Below, one piece after another: positions 24,001-35,341 of a stretch of 64,000 nt of DNA. Within the stretch, counting starts at the first letter, position 1; each line of letters opens with the position of its first letter. The position numbers and the translations under genes are program-made. Below the pieces are notes generated by a model. The model saw only the letters and a list, made by a program, of their open reading frames with translations, was not told where the DNA came from and searched no databases. The DNA lies in assembly GCF_030272615.1 (NCBI RefSeq), contig NC_081405.1, positions 18,930,547 to 18,994,546 on the forward strand. Direction: 5' to 3'. Origin of the DNA: Cryptomeria japonica (taxonomy: Eukaryota > Streptophyta > Pinopsida > Cupressales > Cupressaceae).

Positions 24001-27000
24001 ACCCACACACCTATATCGAAAAGGCTACTTAATCATGTAGCAAATGGGATACAATGGCAAAGGACCTATTAGTAAGCGTCAGGAAGGTGTCACAGAACCA
24101 TTGGATCCTCCTTCACAATTTAGTAAAGACAAAAAAGGATTGGGCTTTGAATTCACTCTACTACCAAAGAAAATACCATGCAAATATCAAAAACCTTTGT
24201 GGAAAGCAAAGAAGAAATACAAAGAAGAATCATGGCAAGAAGCACTATTTGAGTCAACAGAGACAATTCGTAAGAAATGTGAACATCAAGAAAAGAAGCA
24301 ACATCAGGAGAAGCCCATCATTCACAAGAAGCCAACATCTACAACAGTAGCTCATATTCATGAACAAATATCCAACAAAGCAAAATCACTTCAGGGCAAC
24401 ATCATTCCTCCCTGAAAGGAAACAGTCTATGAACAAATGCAAAAAATAGAAGCAGGATCTGATGCAGAATCAGAAAAAGCCTGTAGAATAGTATCAATTA
24501 TCAAAGATCTATTTTCGCCATTTAACATACCTGTTTACAGCATTGAAAAAATTTGGGATGATAACTCTGAGACTGATTCCAATGAATATGAATGGGGTAG
24601 CTGCTCAAATGCTACTGAAAATACCACTAAAAATACTAGTTCTATATCCCTTTCTCAAGAAGAACATAGCACAGAAATTAGACTACTTGAATTTGGACCA
24701 CCAAGTATCTATGATGCTAAGGAAAGTGAGCAAAAACATTATGAACAAGTCTATACGGAGGATGATATCATCGAAGACCTTGACGGAATCCTGGACTTCT
24801 TTAACACCCAAACCAATCACAATGAAACCTCTATCCTGACACTTACCGCAGCAGAACTTGATCCACCAAACGATTCCTTACCACTTATCTTTCCTGACCT
24901 CATCGACTGGGACAAACCCGAAGTACATGATATACCAATTTTCCCAAATGATGAATCTATTATCTACTACCTATGTATCGTTAACCCAGAAACAGACTCT
25001 ACCAGTGAACAAAGTAACGATGTCTGCAACCAAGGGAGTGCCAAGTCTCTCAGTCGTAAAAATAAACCAAATAAAGGATTTGATGCTGAAAACCAGTCAA
25101 TGGCAGCTCTAGATCATAAAAAGGTAAAAATAAAGGACGCATCTGAGGGTGAAAACCTTTTTAAGGCACCTAAAGATGGGAGACTTGACACTCTTCCTGA
25201 ACATTTTCATGAGTGATCACCCATATTGATTGAGCCCACTCAATCAATCAACATTGGTACTATAGAAGCAGCCAAAAATATACACCTTGCAAAATCTTTG
25301 ACAGAAGCAGAAAGATCAGAATTTATCAATTTTTTTAAAGAAAAGCAAATCAACTTTGCTTGGGCATACGCAGATATGCCCAGGATTGATCCATAATTAA
25401 TCATGCATCACTTGTCTATGGCTCCAGGAGCTAAACCGGTTAAGCAAAAACTGCGAAAGATAAATCCACATGTGGCACTCATGGTCAAGGCTAAACTAAA
25501 GAAACTATTAGATGTCAGATTCATCCGACCCATCGACTATGCAGAATGGATTTCCAACATTGTACTAGTTTCAAAACCAGATGGCAGTATCAGAATATGC
25601 ACAGATTTTAGAGATGTCAACAACGCCTATCCAAAGGATGACTTTCCTTTACTAAGTATTGATATCATTGTAGACCTTACAGTAGGCCATGCAATGTTAT
25701 CATTAATGGACGGTTTTTCAGGATATAACCAAATCAAGATCGCTCCAGAGGATCAAGATAGAAAAACGTTTACCTATCTGTGGGGAATGTATTGTTGGAA
25801 TGTCATGCCTTTTGGCTTAAAGAATGTAGGGGCAACATATCAATGAGCAATGACAACAATATTTCATGATATGATGCATAACTTCATGGAGGACTATGTG
25901 GATGATTTACTAGCTAAATCCTTCACTAGAGCAGAACATCTAAGCATCTTAGAAAAGATTTTTGATCGATTGGAGAAATTCCAAGTCAGGCTCAACCCTA
26001 AGAAGTGTGTCTTCAGGGTTACATCAGGCAAGTTACTAGGCTACATAGTCTCAACTAAGGTGCAAGCCATCATGGAGATACCACCACCAAAGAACATCAG
26101 CCAACTTAGATCTCTACAAGGACAACTTCAATCAATCAGGCGATTCATCACTCAACTAGCAGATAAAAGCCTACCATTCAATCATTTGTTACATAAAAAT
26201 GTACCATTCAAAAGGGAAGCCAAATGTGCAGAATCTTTCTATCAAATCAAATAGTATCTGATGAACCCACCAGTTCTAGTACCACCGATAGCAGGGAAGC
26301 CACCCATTCTCTATATTTCCATAACAGATATATCTCTGGGGGCACTGTTAGCACAAGAAGATCAACAAGGCAAGGAACGAGCAATATGCTACATCAGTAG
26401 GACCTTGAACGGCTATGAGCTAAATTACACCTTTATTGAGAAAGCCTATTTAGCTGTGGTTTTCGCCTCTCAAAAATTCCGCCACTACATGCTAGCTCAC
26501 ACAATTAAGCTAGTTGCAAAAATTGATCCTCTCAAATATTTACTCAGTAAAGCATCTCTTACAGGTCGATTGGCTAAACGGGTCATGATTCTTAGTGAAT
26601 TTGATATCCACTATATGGAGCGAAGAGCTATCTAGGGACAAGCAATTGCATATCAACTAGCAGAAGCACCACTACCAGGAAAACAAACTATGGAGATTGA
26701 ATTTCTAGACAGGAACATTCTTGCTATCTCTACCAAACAATGGACCCTATACTTTGACAGATCCTACACACGACATGGTTCAAGTGCTGGCATTCTATTC
26801 ATCACTCCTGAAGGACACACTATACCAAGATCATATAGGCTTATGTTCCCATGCACAAATAATGTGGTTGAATATGAGGCATTGGTTATAGGCATCAAAA
26901 TGGTCGTAGAATGGAAAATCACGGAGTTAAAGGTCTACAGAGACTCACAATTAGTCATCAATCAAATCAACAACGACTATCAGACAAAGGATGACAAGCT

Positions 27001-28483
27001 GCTACCCTATAAGTGAATGGTGGATGACTTCAAGCAATATTTTGCACACATCACCTTCGAGCAAATACCAAGATTGAACAACAAAGCAACTGATGCAATG
27101 GATACTATCGCTTCATTACTACAAATTCTAGAACAACAAAGTCGTTACGAGTTTCTGGTAGAGCAACTGTTCTCCCCAGCCTATGACCACTCAGAATCCT
27201 AGGTTATCTATGCCTTAACTAGTTTAGACTCACCCTTATATGGAATGATATATTAGTATCTTAAGACCAATATCCTACCCATTGACTTGTCCCAAAACCA
27301 AAAGTGTAACTTTATCTGACAAGTTGCCCTTTATACCCTTACTGCCGATACTTTGTACCATCGAGGTCTAGATGGTACTCTTCTTCGTTGCCTTGATCGT
27401 AATGAATCTGACTCCACTTTACACGAGCTTCACGAAGGTATCTGTGGTACACATTCCAGTGGTACTACTCTTGCTAAAAAGCTTATAAGGATGGGGTACT
27501 ACTGGCCTACAATGGAAAAATATTCTTATCACTTTGCAAAAAAGTGTCCTAAATGCCAGATCCATGGCAATCTTATATATGCACCAGCACAGGAACTGCA
27601 ACCATTCACAACATCCTGGCCCTTTTGTCAATGGGGACTGGACTTAGTCGGCAAAATTCATCCTTCATCTTCAAATGGACACAAGTTCATTATAATTGCA
27701 ATAGAGTACTTTACCAAATGGATCGAAGCAGTCCCCATGACCATAGTAACTGGGAAACAAATTGCCTCTTTTATCCTTAACTATCTGATCTGCAGATATG
27801 GCATCCCGAGTTCCATCATCACTGATAATGGATGACCTTTCAAAAACTAAGATGTCCGAGAACTATGTGAAAAATTCAAAATCCAACATCGTTTCTCTAC
27901 ACCATACTACCCACAAGGAAATGGTCAGACAGAAGCATCTAACAAAACAATACTGAAAATCTTGAAGAAAACAGTGAATGATGCAAGCAAAGATTGGCAT
28001 GTACAATTCAATCCAGCACTCTAGGCATACAGAACTAGCATTCGCACACCTACCAAAGCTATGCCATACTCGTTGGTATATGGATCATAAGCTATTTTAC
28101 CCCTGGAGGTAGAAATTCCTTCTCTCAGAGTCTCTCTAAAAGGCTTAATCCCAGATGAAGAGTATCGAGTTAACCGACTGCAAGAACTTGAACTATTAGA
28201 TGAAAGATGCTAGCGTGCTTATACTCATCTCAAAGCATATCAGCAACGCATGTGCAGAAGCTACAACCACAAAGTCATTCCCCGAATTTTTTAAGTTGGT
28301 GACCTAGTACTCAAGGAAAATCCTAGAAATCAGCAAGATCGAGAAAAGAAAGGGAAATTTGAACCTAACTGGTTAGGTCCCTATGTCATCATATCAGTCT
28401 ATGGATCAAGTGCTTATTAGCTAACAACTTCAGAAGGAGATGTGCTCAATGAACCAACTAACAACATCCATCTAAAGAAATAA
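21083..28483 (+). pseudogene. Gypsy B Gag-Pol polyprotein, one frame with about two dozen stops
   Basis: The ATG at 21083 (MQSESSMNRRLSNPFEHPSL) opens a single frame that can be followed to the TAA at 28481 without a frameshift. It makes the particle, copies the RNA and integrates the DNA. Domains in order: Gag core about 21650-22150 (VPKFDKYDGKSDPRDRVREF), zinc knuckle about 22630-22675 (FCDFHRNKGHQTNDC), protease about 23279-23600 (VLIDGGVRLNICTLKL, LLGRPWIH), RT about 25420-25960 with YVDD at 25895-25906, RNase H about 26280-26600, archaeal-type RNase H about 26730-27013, integrase about 27420-28480 with the HHCC finger, WGLDLVG, IITDNG and GQTEAS. In-frame stops lie at 21182, 21560, 21983, 23276, 23867, 25844, 26252, 27014, 27254, 27833 and 28022, among others. 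Many fit CGA to TGA, CAG to TAG or TGG to TAG. Confidence 0.9.
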
Positions 28484-29507
28484 TACACTTGAGTAGTCTA
28501 ATGCACGGAAAAAGTCAAAAAAAAAAATCAAAAAATCAAGAAAAAGCAAATAAAAAGGTACAATAAAAGCAACTGGTGAAAACCTAGCAAACAGACGCTA
28601 TTGTGAAAAAACAACTCCTCTATCTATATCCATATCCTTATCTCCGCAGTAAAGCACTATTGGCCATTACCCGACATTTTATCACAAATATCCATTCAGG
28701 ACATACTTAGCGTAGTCACTGTCCTGATTTATCCATCTAGCATTTCACTACATCTCACCATGGCTTGGTAATCACTATACATACCCGCATCAAGAGGTAC
28801 ACTTAGCTAGGGGCAATAATCATCTAAAACTTGTAGCATGTTCAAACCATCAAAACTATTTGCAAAACTCAGAACATCATATCCAACAACCAAAGACTCA
28901 CGCAAATCACAAAGCAAAACATTGATCGATCAAACAAGGAATCACAAAAGAAATACGATGGATGATTTTATGAAGTATCACATGTTGCATTTTGCATAAA
29001 GTTTTGACTATTCTTGCATTTAAACTTTTTGAATTATTGGATTCTCTATATTTTCTTCACAATGCTTCAAAGCTAGAGAAACATCGGGAAACTCCAATAT
29101 CTTTTTAGTCCTCTGTCTGTGAGGTGATCACTTGTATTGTACGAAGACTTTTCTCGAGATGTGATTCAATGAATATCACTGAAGACATGATTCCACTTTG
29201 CACATACAAATGGTATAATCTTGTATGTTTATACGCAATCTACACTCAGGTCATCCTGGTTCAATTATACCTTGACGCTTGTGCTATCTTGTAAAATCAA
29301 ACATCATGTAAATTTTTCTCAGGTCATCATGGTTCAATTATACCATTATGCTTGTATAAATTTTCAACATATCCCAAGATCAATCAATGGCTCAATGATG
29401 ATATATATATTGAAAGCAAATAACATGTGGCTATATCGGACGATAAATGCAAAATGAGGATGCTCAAAAACAATTAGTTGCATATCATTTTACAATTAGT
29501 TCCATAT
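28484..29507. other. Gypsy B spacer after gag-pol
   Basis: AT-rich and without recognisable coding sequence. A phrase containing GGTTCAATTATACC occurs twice (about 29253-29271 and 29327-29345) within a short local duplication. Confidence 0.5.
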
Positions 29508-29613
29508 CAAGATACATCTCACAACATATCATATCATACATCTCATTTTCAAGATACATCTCACAGCATATCATATCATACATCTCATTTTCAAGATACA
29601 TCTCATAACATCA
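29508..29613 (+). repeat. 42-bp tandem repeat, 2.5 copies
   Basis: Copies begin at 29508, 29550 and 29592, each starting CAAGATACATCTCA and ending CATCTCATTTT. The first two differ at one position. Confidence 0.85.
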
Positions 29614-29721
29614 TGCATTCACATCACATATATCTATCTAACCATTGCATCATCATAGAATAAGCACAAGCATATAAAAAGCATAAATCCATAACACATC
29701 ACATGATCAAAGAAAATGGTG

Positions 29722-29851
<130 letters not shown>

Positions 29852-29936
29852 ACAAATGATCAATATACAATATTTGTCATGTCTATACCTAGTACAACAA
29901 AAACAATGATAAAAAATACAATGGAGACAATGTCTC

Positions 29937-31894
29937 TCAAGAGTGACTATCTTCTGAAGGAGACTGTCTTGCCGCAGATGTCCCAGCCCCTAGATCCCCA
30001 GGTGGATCCTGACAAATAGGCCCTATCACGCCTCTGCTCTCTGACCGCGAACTAGTCTCTCGAGATCTACTCGATCTTGACTGCGTGAAACTCTGCACTC
30101 GGTGCTCCCTGGGCACTGCATCCTCATAATGGCACCGATAGTACTCCGCCTCCTTGGCTCTCAAAGCCAGCTCTCTCAAGGTGTCTCTCATTGGACCACC
30201 TGTTGCCGCTCTCTGCAAACTCCCTACCAGCTCCTCAGCTCGACCTAACCGCTCCAAAATAGTATCCCGCTCTGTGGTCAGCTATGTAATCTAATGTTGT
30301 TGCGCTAATAACTGTGCCTACGGCTGCTGCACTATCAACTGTAGGATCCTAATCTGAGCATCCTCTCAATGCGTCAAAACCCGGATCTGAAGGAGTACCT
30401 GGGAAGATGCACTCCACGTCCTTCCCCCTATCCTCGGTGCTGGTGGAGGTAACAGATCAGTCCTCCTCCTCTGAGTTGGTCATCTCAACTCATCAGTCCC
30501 TCCCACCACTTCTATCACCACTCCTACTCTCCCCTCACCCCTGCTCCAATCACCAAACCTCCTCTCCCTCTATCCATCATAGCTCATCAAACTGCTCTCT
30601 CCACCTGCACCCCTCTATCACCACCATCTCTACCTCTGTCTCCTCTCCTCCCCCGATCTCCTCTCCCTCGTCGTCCTCCTCCACCTCCTCCATCATCTTC
30701 CTCATCCCCATCTCCACCTCCCTCATCCTCATCATCATTGAAAGCAGGTTGCATCTCCGCTAGATCTGATATCCTCGCCACGACACGAGCTCCAAACAAT
30801 CAAGCAAACTCATCTGTCATACCAGCATCTAGTATCTCAGGGGCGTAGTCCCATATCTGGCCCGCTAACTGCAGAAACTCATCTACGGTCGCCGCACTGT
30901 CAATAGTCGGACCCCAATCCCGTATATCCTGCCTCCGGCCCGCATACAAACAGGTCCCCTGTGGTATCCCCTACTGATGACCATACTGTCTCAAAACTCT
31001 AGTAACCAAAAATCTCTTGATCACAAATGGGGTCCACCCTATCAAAAATCGAGTCATGAAGACATATGGCATCTCCAGCCCATCCTCAGCCCATACTTCA
31101 CAATTTGTATAATGTCATCAGACGACCGTATCAATTTCATCTAATACCCTCCTCCATTGCTCAAGTTTTCCCAGCTTCCACTGGACAACTAACCCCCTGT
31201 ATCCATATGCGTATGCACACCCAACATGCCTATCTCTATTCACTAGTGGCCTAGCTGTGAGAATATGCTCCCAACACCATACCTGTAGAAGTGTCATGCC
31301 AGCTAACAAACTGTCGTAACCCAGGTATACTACCTCATGCAAGTCCCTGTACAAGTGGGATAGCATAGCCGATCCCCATGTGAACTTGCGACCCTGTGTC
31401 ACCATCTCCTCGAGCACCAATCCCCATCCTACAGATAGTCCCTTCAACCTACGGTCGGGACATAGGAAACCACCTATAAAGCCTGCCAGTACCGATGGAA
31501 GAGGTGCGTAGTCCAAATCCAAAAACTCCTACCAAGGGATCTCATATCCGCAAACTGTGTCATCATGAAATATCCGGCGAAGTGCCTCTGTCCCGCCCTC
31601 CTCTGACTGCTCATAAGGTAATAGTGCACCTACTACAAGTATATGCAAGATCCGGTAACAATCCTCTAGGGTCACCATAATCTCACCTGTGGCAAAGTGG
31701 AAGGTATTCGTGTCACTATGCCATCTCTCTGCCAGCGCTGTAAGTAAACCCTGGTTCATAGTAAACCGAGACATATCTAGTAGGGAAGATAGGCCGCATC
31801 TATCAATAATCTCTAGATCAGCCTGTGACAACCATGGTATCAATGCCCATGGTCTAGGGAACCGCTCATGTGACTGAACCACTCCCAATCGCTC
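29937..31894 (-). pseudogene. Antisense plant mobile domain (PMD) gene of gypsy B, exon 2
   Basis: Read on the minus strand from 31894, the frame gives a PMD (the 'aminotransferase-like' plant mobile domain). Visible blocks are LLTALAERWHSDTNTFHF, TGEIMVTLEDCYRILHI and, further on, SHLYRDLHEVVYLGYDSLLA and GMTLLQVWCWEHI. PMD proteins such as MAIN and MAIL1 act in plant nuclei in silencing and genome stability, and PMDs also occur in transposons. One TAG at about 31526-31528 interrupts the domain, and the frame decays after 31118. Below that lie an acidic Asp/Glu/Gly-rich part (30587-30799) and a C-terminal charged helical part (29937-30257, start MERLGRAEELVGSLQRA) with an Arg/Ser-rich tail. 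The upstream acceptor (pyrimidine run, then GATAG/GAG at 31894) and the in-phase donor at 32901 support splicing to exon 1. Confidence 0.78.
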
Positions 31895-32901
31895 CTATCA
31901 AAAAGCAAAACAAGTCCAATATCAGTTTCCTCATCAAAACATAGATATCAAAATCAAAATCGCATCAAAAACTTGAAAACTTTGAAAATCTAATCAAGTT
32001 CTACATCATAACCATCCATATCAACTTGTAACACAACTCAAGTTTCCAACCCATATCAACTTGTCAAACAAATCAAGTTCCACAATCATATCAGCTTGTA
32101 ACACAATTCAAGCTCCACATATATCAACTTGAAACAATGCAAATCAAATCAAGTTCATATCAATTCCACATTAATATCTATAAATAACTTGAAAAATCAC
32201 AAATCAAACCAAGTTATATCAACACTCATATTGGACAACCTATCAAAACCATGACAGCAGGCAAGAAATGAACAATTCACACCTATCCCAGCAAAACTGA
32301 CCTTATCCTATAAATTTTCCTCATTCACAAATCATCCTATCTTGCAAAACCTACCACATGCGCTAACTAAATTTGGCTATGCGCTGAAATCCTACTCATG
32401 TGCTAACCTGTTTTCTCCACGCGCTATCCTATCTACCCCATGTGCTAGATTGACTCTATGCGCTATCTGTTTCTTCCAATGCGCCATCTAATCTATCTTA
32501 AGTGCTCAACCTATCCCATGCGCTAACCTATCTCATATCTACGCTACCTATCTAACCCTATGCGCTAGGTCCAACCTACGCGCTACTTACCCCTACCTGT
32601 GCGACCCCCTATGCACCCAATGCGCTAGGTTTACCTGATGCACTACCCGTTTAACACTCTACGCTACCATGTCTCCCTAATGCGCTAATCTATGACTATG
32701 CGCTAACCTAGTAAATCTATGTGCTGCCCTAAGTTTTTGGACGCTACCCAAAATCTAAAACCCTATGTGCTATGAATTTTTTTGTATGCGCTAACCGACG
32801 ACCCCTATGCGCTAAAACGAAGAAACCGCATGCCAAAATTCAAAACATGACCAAAAATGACAAAATCAAAAATCAAAAAGGGGTCAAAAAAGTTGACTTA
32901 C
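31895..32901 (-). other. Predicted intron of the antisense PMD gene
   Basis: The donor is CG/GTAAGT (intron from 32901) and the acceptor is CTTTTTGATAG/G (ending 31895), so the intron is 1007 bp. It joins codons in phase 0. The intron contains the inverted octamer array and a second region (about 31985-32215) where CAAGTT and AACTTG alternate. It is inferred from splice signals and frame only, as no transcript data are available. Confidence 0.6.
32358..32814 (-). repeat. Array 3 of octamer TAGCGCAT, minus strand, steps of 21-21-18 bp
   Basis: On the plus strand the copies read ATGCGCTA and begin at 32358, 32379, 32398, 32419, 32440, 32458, 32479, 32500, 32518, 32539, 32560, 32578, 32597, 32620, 32638, 32659, 32680, 32698, 32719, 32739, 32765, 32786 and 32807. 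Through much of the array the step pattern is 21, 21, 18, giving a 60-bp super-period. Spacers are C/T-rich but not conserved. Relative to the antisense gene the octamer has the same orientation as arrays 1 and 2 have relative to gag. Confidence 0.87.
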
Positions 32902-32958
32902 CGATGGTCCATACACGGCAGGGCTCCGATACCTCCGAACATGCTCGAATCGATGCAT
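32902..32958 (-). CDS. Antisense PMD gene, exon 1 (19 codons)
   Basis: The ATG at 32958 opens MHRFEHVRRYRSPAVYGPS and ends at a strong donor (CG/GTAAGT). It joins exon 2 in frame (GAG CGA TTG, residues ERLGVVQ). The exon is too short to find by ORF length. The start is chosen because it is the first in-frame ATG downstream of the TATA box that leads into the donor. An alternative reading frame is open across 32884-33174 but does not lead to the PMD. Confidence 0.6.
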
Positions 32959-33047
32959 AGAATACGGAATAGGAATTTTGTCTTCTCTCCAAAAGTCTCT
33001 CTCTCCAAGGTCAACAAACACAAATGAGACAAAACAATGCACTTTTC

Positions 33048-33062
33048 CCCTTTTATAGCGTA
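33048..33062 (-). promoter_or_regulatory. TATA box for the antisense gene
   Basis: The minus strand reads GCTATAAAAGGGGAA about 95 bases before the ATG at 32958. A pyrimidine-and-purine leader with GAGAGAGAG follows. The box lies upstream of the 3' LTR in the internal region, so the antisense gene appears to have its own promoter rather than using the LTR. Confidence 0.65.
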
Positions 33063-33174
33063 AAATAAAATTAGGGTTAGGGGATTGAGCATGTAATTCA
33101 CTAGTGGTCTTCCTCGTACCCTCGCACACATCAATATCGGGAGATGAATCAATTTTAGCATTCCACATAGCCAA

Positions 33175-33390
33175 AATTTAACAATGCAAACACAATTATC
33201 GAATCAAATCAAATTTTCCAAATTTTGATTCATCTCCCAAGGGGACATTATCAAACATCGTTTATTAAATCTGGGGCATCACACATCAAATCTGGGGCAC
33301 GACATGAAAATCTAAAAACAACACTGATCATAATCAAATTTTAGCAACACGTCATTTTCTTTGAATTAACATGTGCACACACGTCACTTC
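33175..33390. other. Gypsy B terminal untranslated region
   Basis: No ORF. The phrase CAAATCTGGGGCA(T/C)CACA occurs twice, about 30 bp apart near 33268-33303. It precedes the polypurine tract. Confidence 0.5.
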
Positions 33391-33404
33391 AAAGAGGGGC
33401 AAAA
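33391..33404 (+). promoter_or_regulatory. Gypsy B polypurine tract
   Basis: AAAGAGGGGCAAAA directly precedes TGTAGACGTATAAA of the 3' LTR. Confidence 0.8.
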
Positions 33405-34823
33405 TGTAGACGTATAAAAATGACTATATTCCTAAATGAATATTTTATGTTCATTTCTCTATTTAATTAAATTATCCACATTCCTCTATTTAATTAAGTA
33501 AATTACTCAATTTATTTAATTAAATTCAATTAACCCCTTTTAGGTCATTTAATTGAATAAATCATTTTATTTAATTAAATCTATTCTTCTAAACCTTTTA
33601 ATTAAAATTACATTTAATTAAATAGGAAATCCCAATTAAATAAATCTAATTTATTTAAAAACCTCCACTTGCAACCAAATTAAAATAAAGTAATTTATTT
33701 TAATTAAACCTATTATCCCTCACCCACTTGCATTTTCCTACATCTCCCACTTGCATCCTAAACCCTCTTCTAGATTCTTCTAATCACTTCTAAATTACCC
33801 TTGCCCATCTCCTAAATATTGTCACATCCCTAAGCAAGAGGAAGTCACTTCTCAAACCCTTAAAGTCTTTGAAAACCATTAAAGGCTTCAACAACTTAAC
33901 TTTGAAAGTCTTCCAAACCATTAATGGTTAACTCAACCCTCTTGCATGATTAAAGACTTTCTCTAAACTCAACCTCCATGTAACCCAAGGGTCTCATCAA
34001 GCATTTATTGCTTTGACCATGGTTAGTCCTTAATCCTTTGCACAAGAGTTTATCCTTTGGGTAAAACCTTTATCCATTGGATAACCCTAACCTAACCTTA
34101 ACCCTTACCTCCTAAGGTAACCATCATGTCTTCTCAAGCATTTAATGCTTCCTACCTCTCTTCAACCCAAACTTATGTTGACAATTGTCACCATTTCATT
34201 GGTGCAAATTGCAAACATGGATTCCCAACTTTCAAACTTGACCCTTGATTAAATCTTTCAATCCTGGCCATCCATTGACCTATTTTAGCTATAAATAGAG
34301 CTCTCATTCCTCCATTTTCATAGATCCAAGTCTTTAGCATCATACTTATACTCAAATCCATGCAAGTAATATCTCATTTATGCTCATCATTTAGCCTCTC
34401 TTTTAAATAGGAATTAATCTAAATATGCATGTTTAGAGTATTTTCCTTATCATTTAGCTTAATCATATACTAGTATATCATGCTAGGATAGTCTTGCTAC
34501 TAATCTTATCATCTTATAATCTAGTTTATTGCATTTGTAAGATCATGCATAGCTTAGGATGCATTTCATAATAAAATCAAATCAAAGCATGCCTCGTTCT
34601 TGCATTTGTCATCCCTAAACCACTTTGCTTAGTGATATGAGAGCAAAGACATTGGTTTGAGGGACATTGTGAGATAAAGAACCATGGAACCAACCTTGGG
34701 AAGCTGAGTCATCTTTTGTGACTCCATAGCTTGCACGAAGAAGTCCTATGGGTGTGTGGACAGGGCTCCTTAGGCTTCATTGTTCACATTTTAAGTTCTA
34801 TTGACCCACTTTTCCCGCACACA
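33405..34823 (+). mobile_element. Gypsy B 3' LTR
   Basis: Collinear with 16572-18010 but lacking about 15 bp in the TTAATTAAAT-rich start. It ends in CA at 34823 and is followed by the TSD gtaat at 34824-34828. Confidence 0.92.
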
Positions 34824-34828
34824 GTAAT

Positions 34829-34932
34829 ATGCGCGAGAAGTTGAAGGGAATCCTTCGTGAAACTTTCATCCCTCCATTGAGGGGAGTAAAGTTTTCCACT
34901 TGATATCCCCTCATCACTTTTCACCACTTACA
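34829..34932 (+). mobile_element. Gypsy A 3' LTR, right part
   Basis: The segment ATGCGCGAGAAGTTGAAG through TTTTCACCACTTACA matches 9956-10061 and completes the LTR begun at 15444. The TSD ctatg follows at 34933-34937. Confidence 0.85.
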
Positions 34933-34937
34933 CTATG

Positions 34938-35150
34938 TAACTGGTTACATATTACATCATTCTTGAGAGAACACTCTCTCTGTGTTTTTCCCATATTTGG
35001 TTTTCCACATACAAATTCGGTGTTATGGGTTTTGTGTTGATTTTATTTACTGAATTTAAATTATGTTATATGGTTGGTTAGTTATAAGTTTTAATAAGTT
35101 CAAGGGAACACTGATTCACCCCTCCTCTCTTAGTATTTTGGATATTCACG
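34938..35150 (+). mobile_element. Outer Copia 3' LTR, right part
   Basis: This is the continuation of 2552-3214 after gypsy A. It contains GAGAGAACACTCTCTCTGTG and, near the end, GATTCACCCCTCCTCTCTTAG, a phrase typical of the end of plant Copia LTRs. The exact terminal CA is uncertain. Confidence 0.5.
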
Positions 35151-35158
35151 GGACTATG

Positions 35159-35341
35159 ATCTGATTAATTAAGAAAAATAGGTTTTTAGGACCCAAAACC
35201 TTTAACATAGGAAATTAAGATATGTCATCAAAGAGTCCAGAGCAAAAAAAACTGCTTACAAAACGACTAGCAAAAAAGCCAGCAAACTGAAAAGACAACA
35301 AAAGATAGAAACAACAAAGAAACTAGGAAGGCACTATACAG
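35159..35341 (-). other. LINE 3' untranslated region
   Basis: It aligns loosely with 6030-6250 of the truncated copy, and both end in a CTTA(ATTA)ATCA-type tail instead of poly-A. No coding sequence is present. Confidence 0.6.

Noticed and set aside
30407-30763. Ser-rich plus-strand ORF
   Set aside because: It is the complement of the acidic Asp/Glu/Gly part of the antisense PMD gene. It is low complexity and has no motif.
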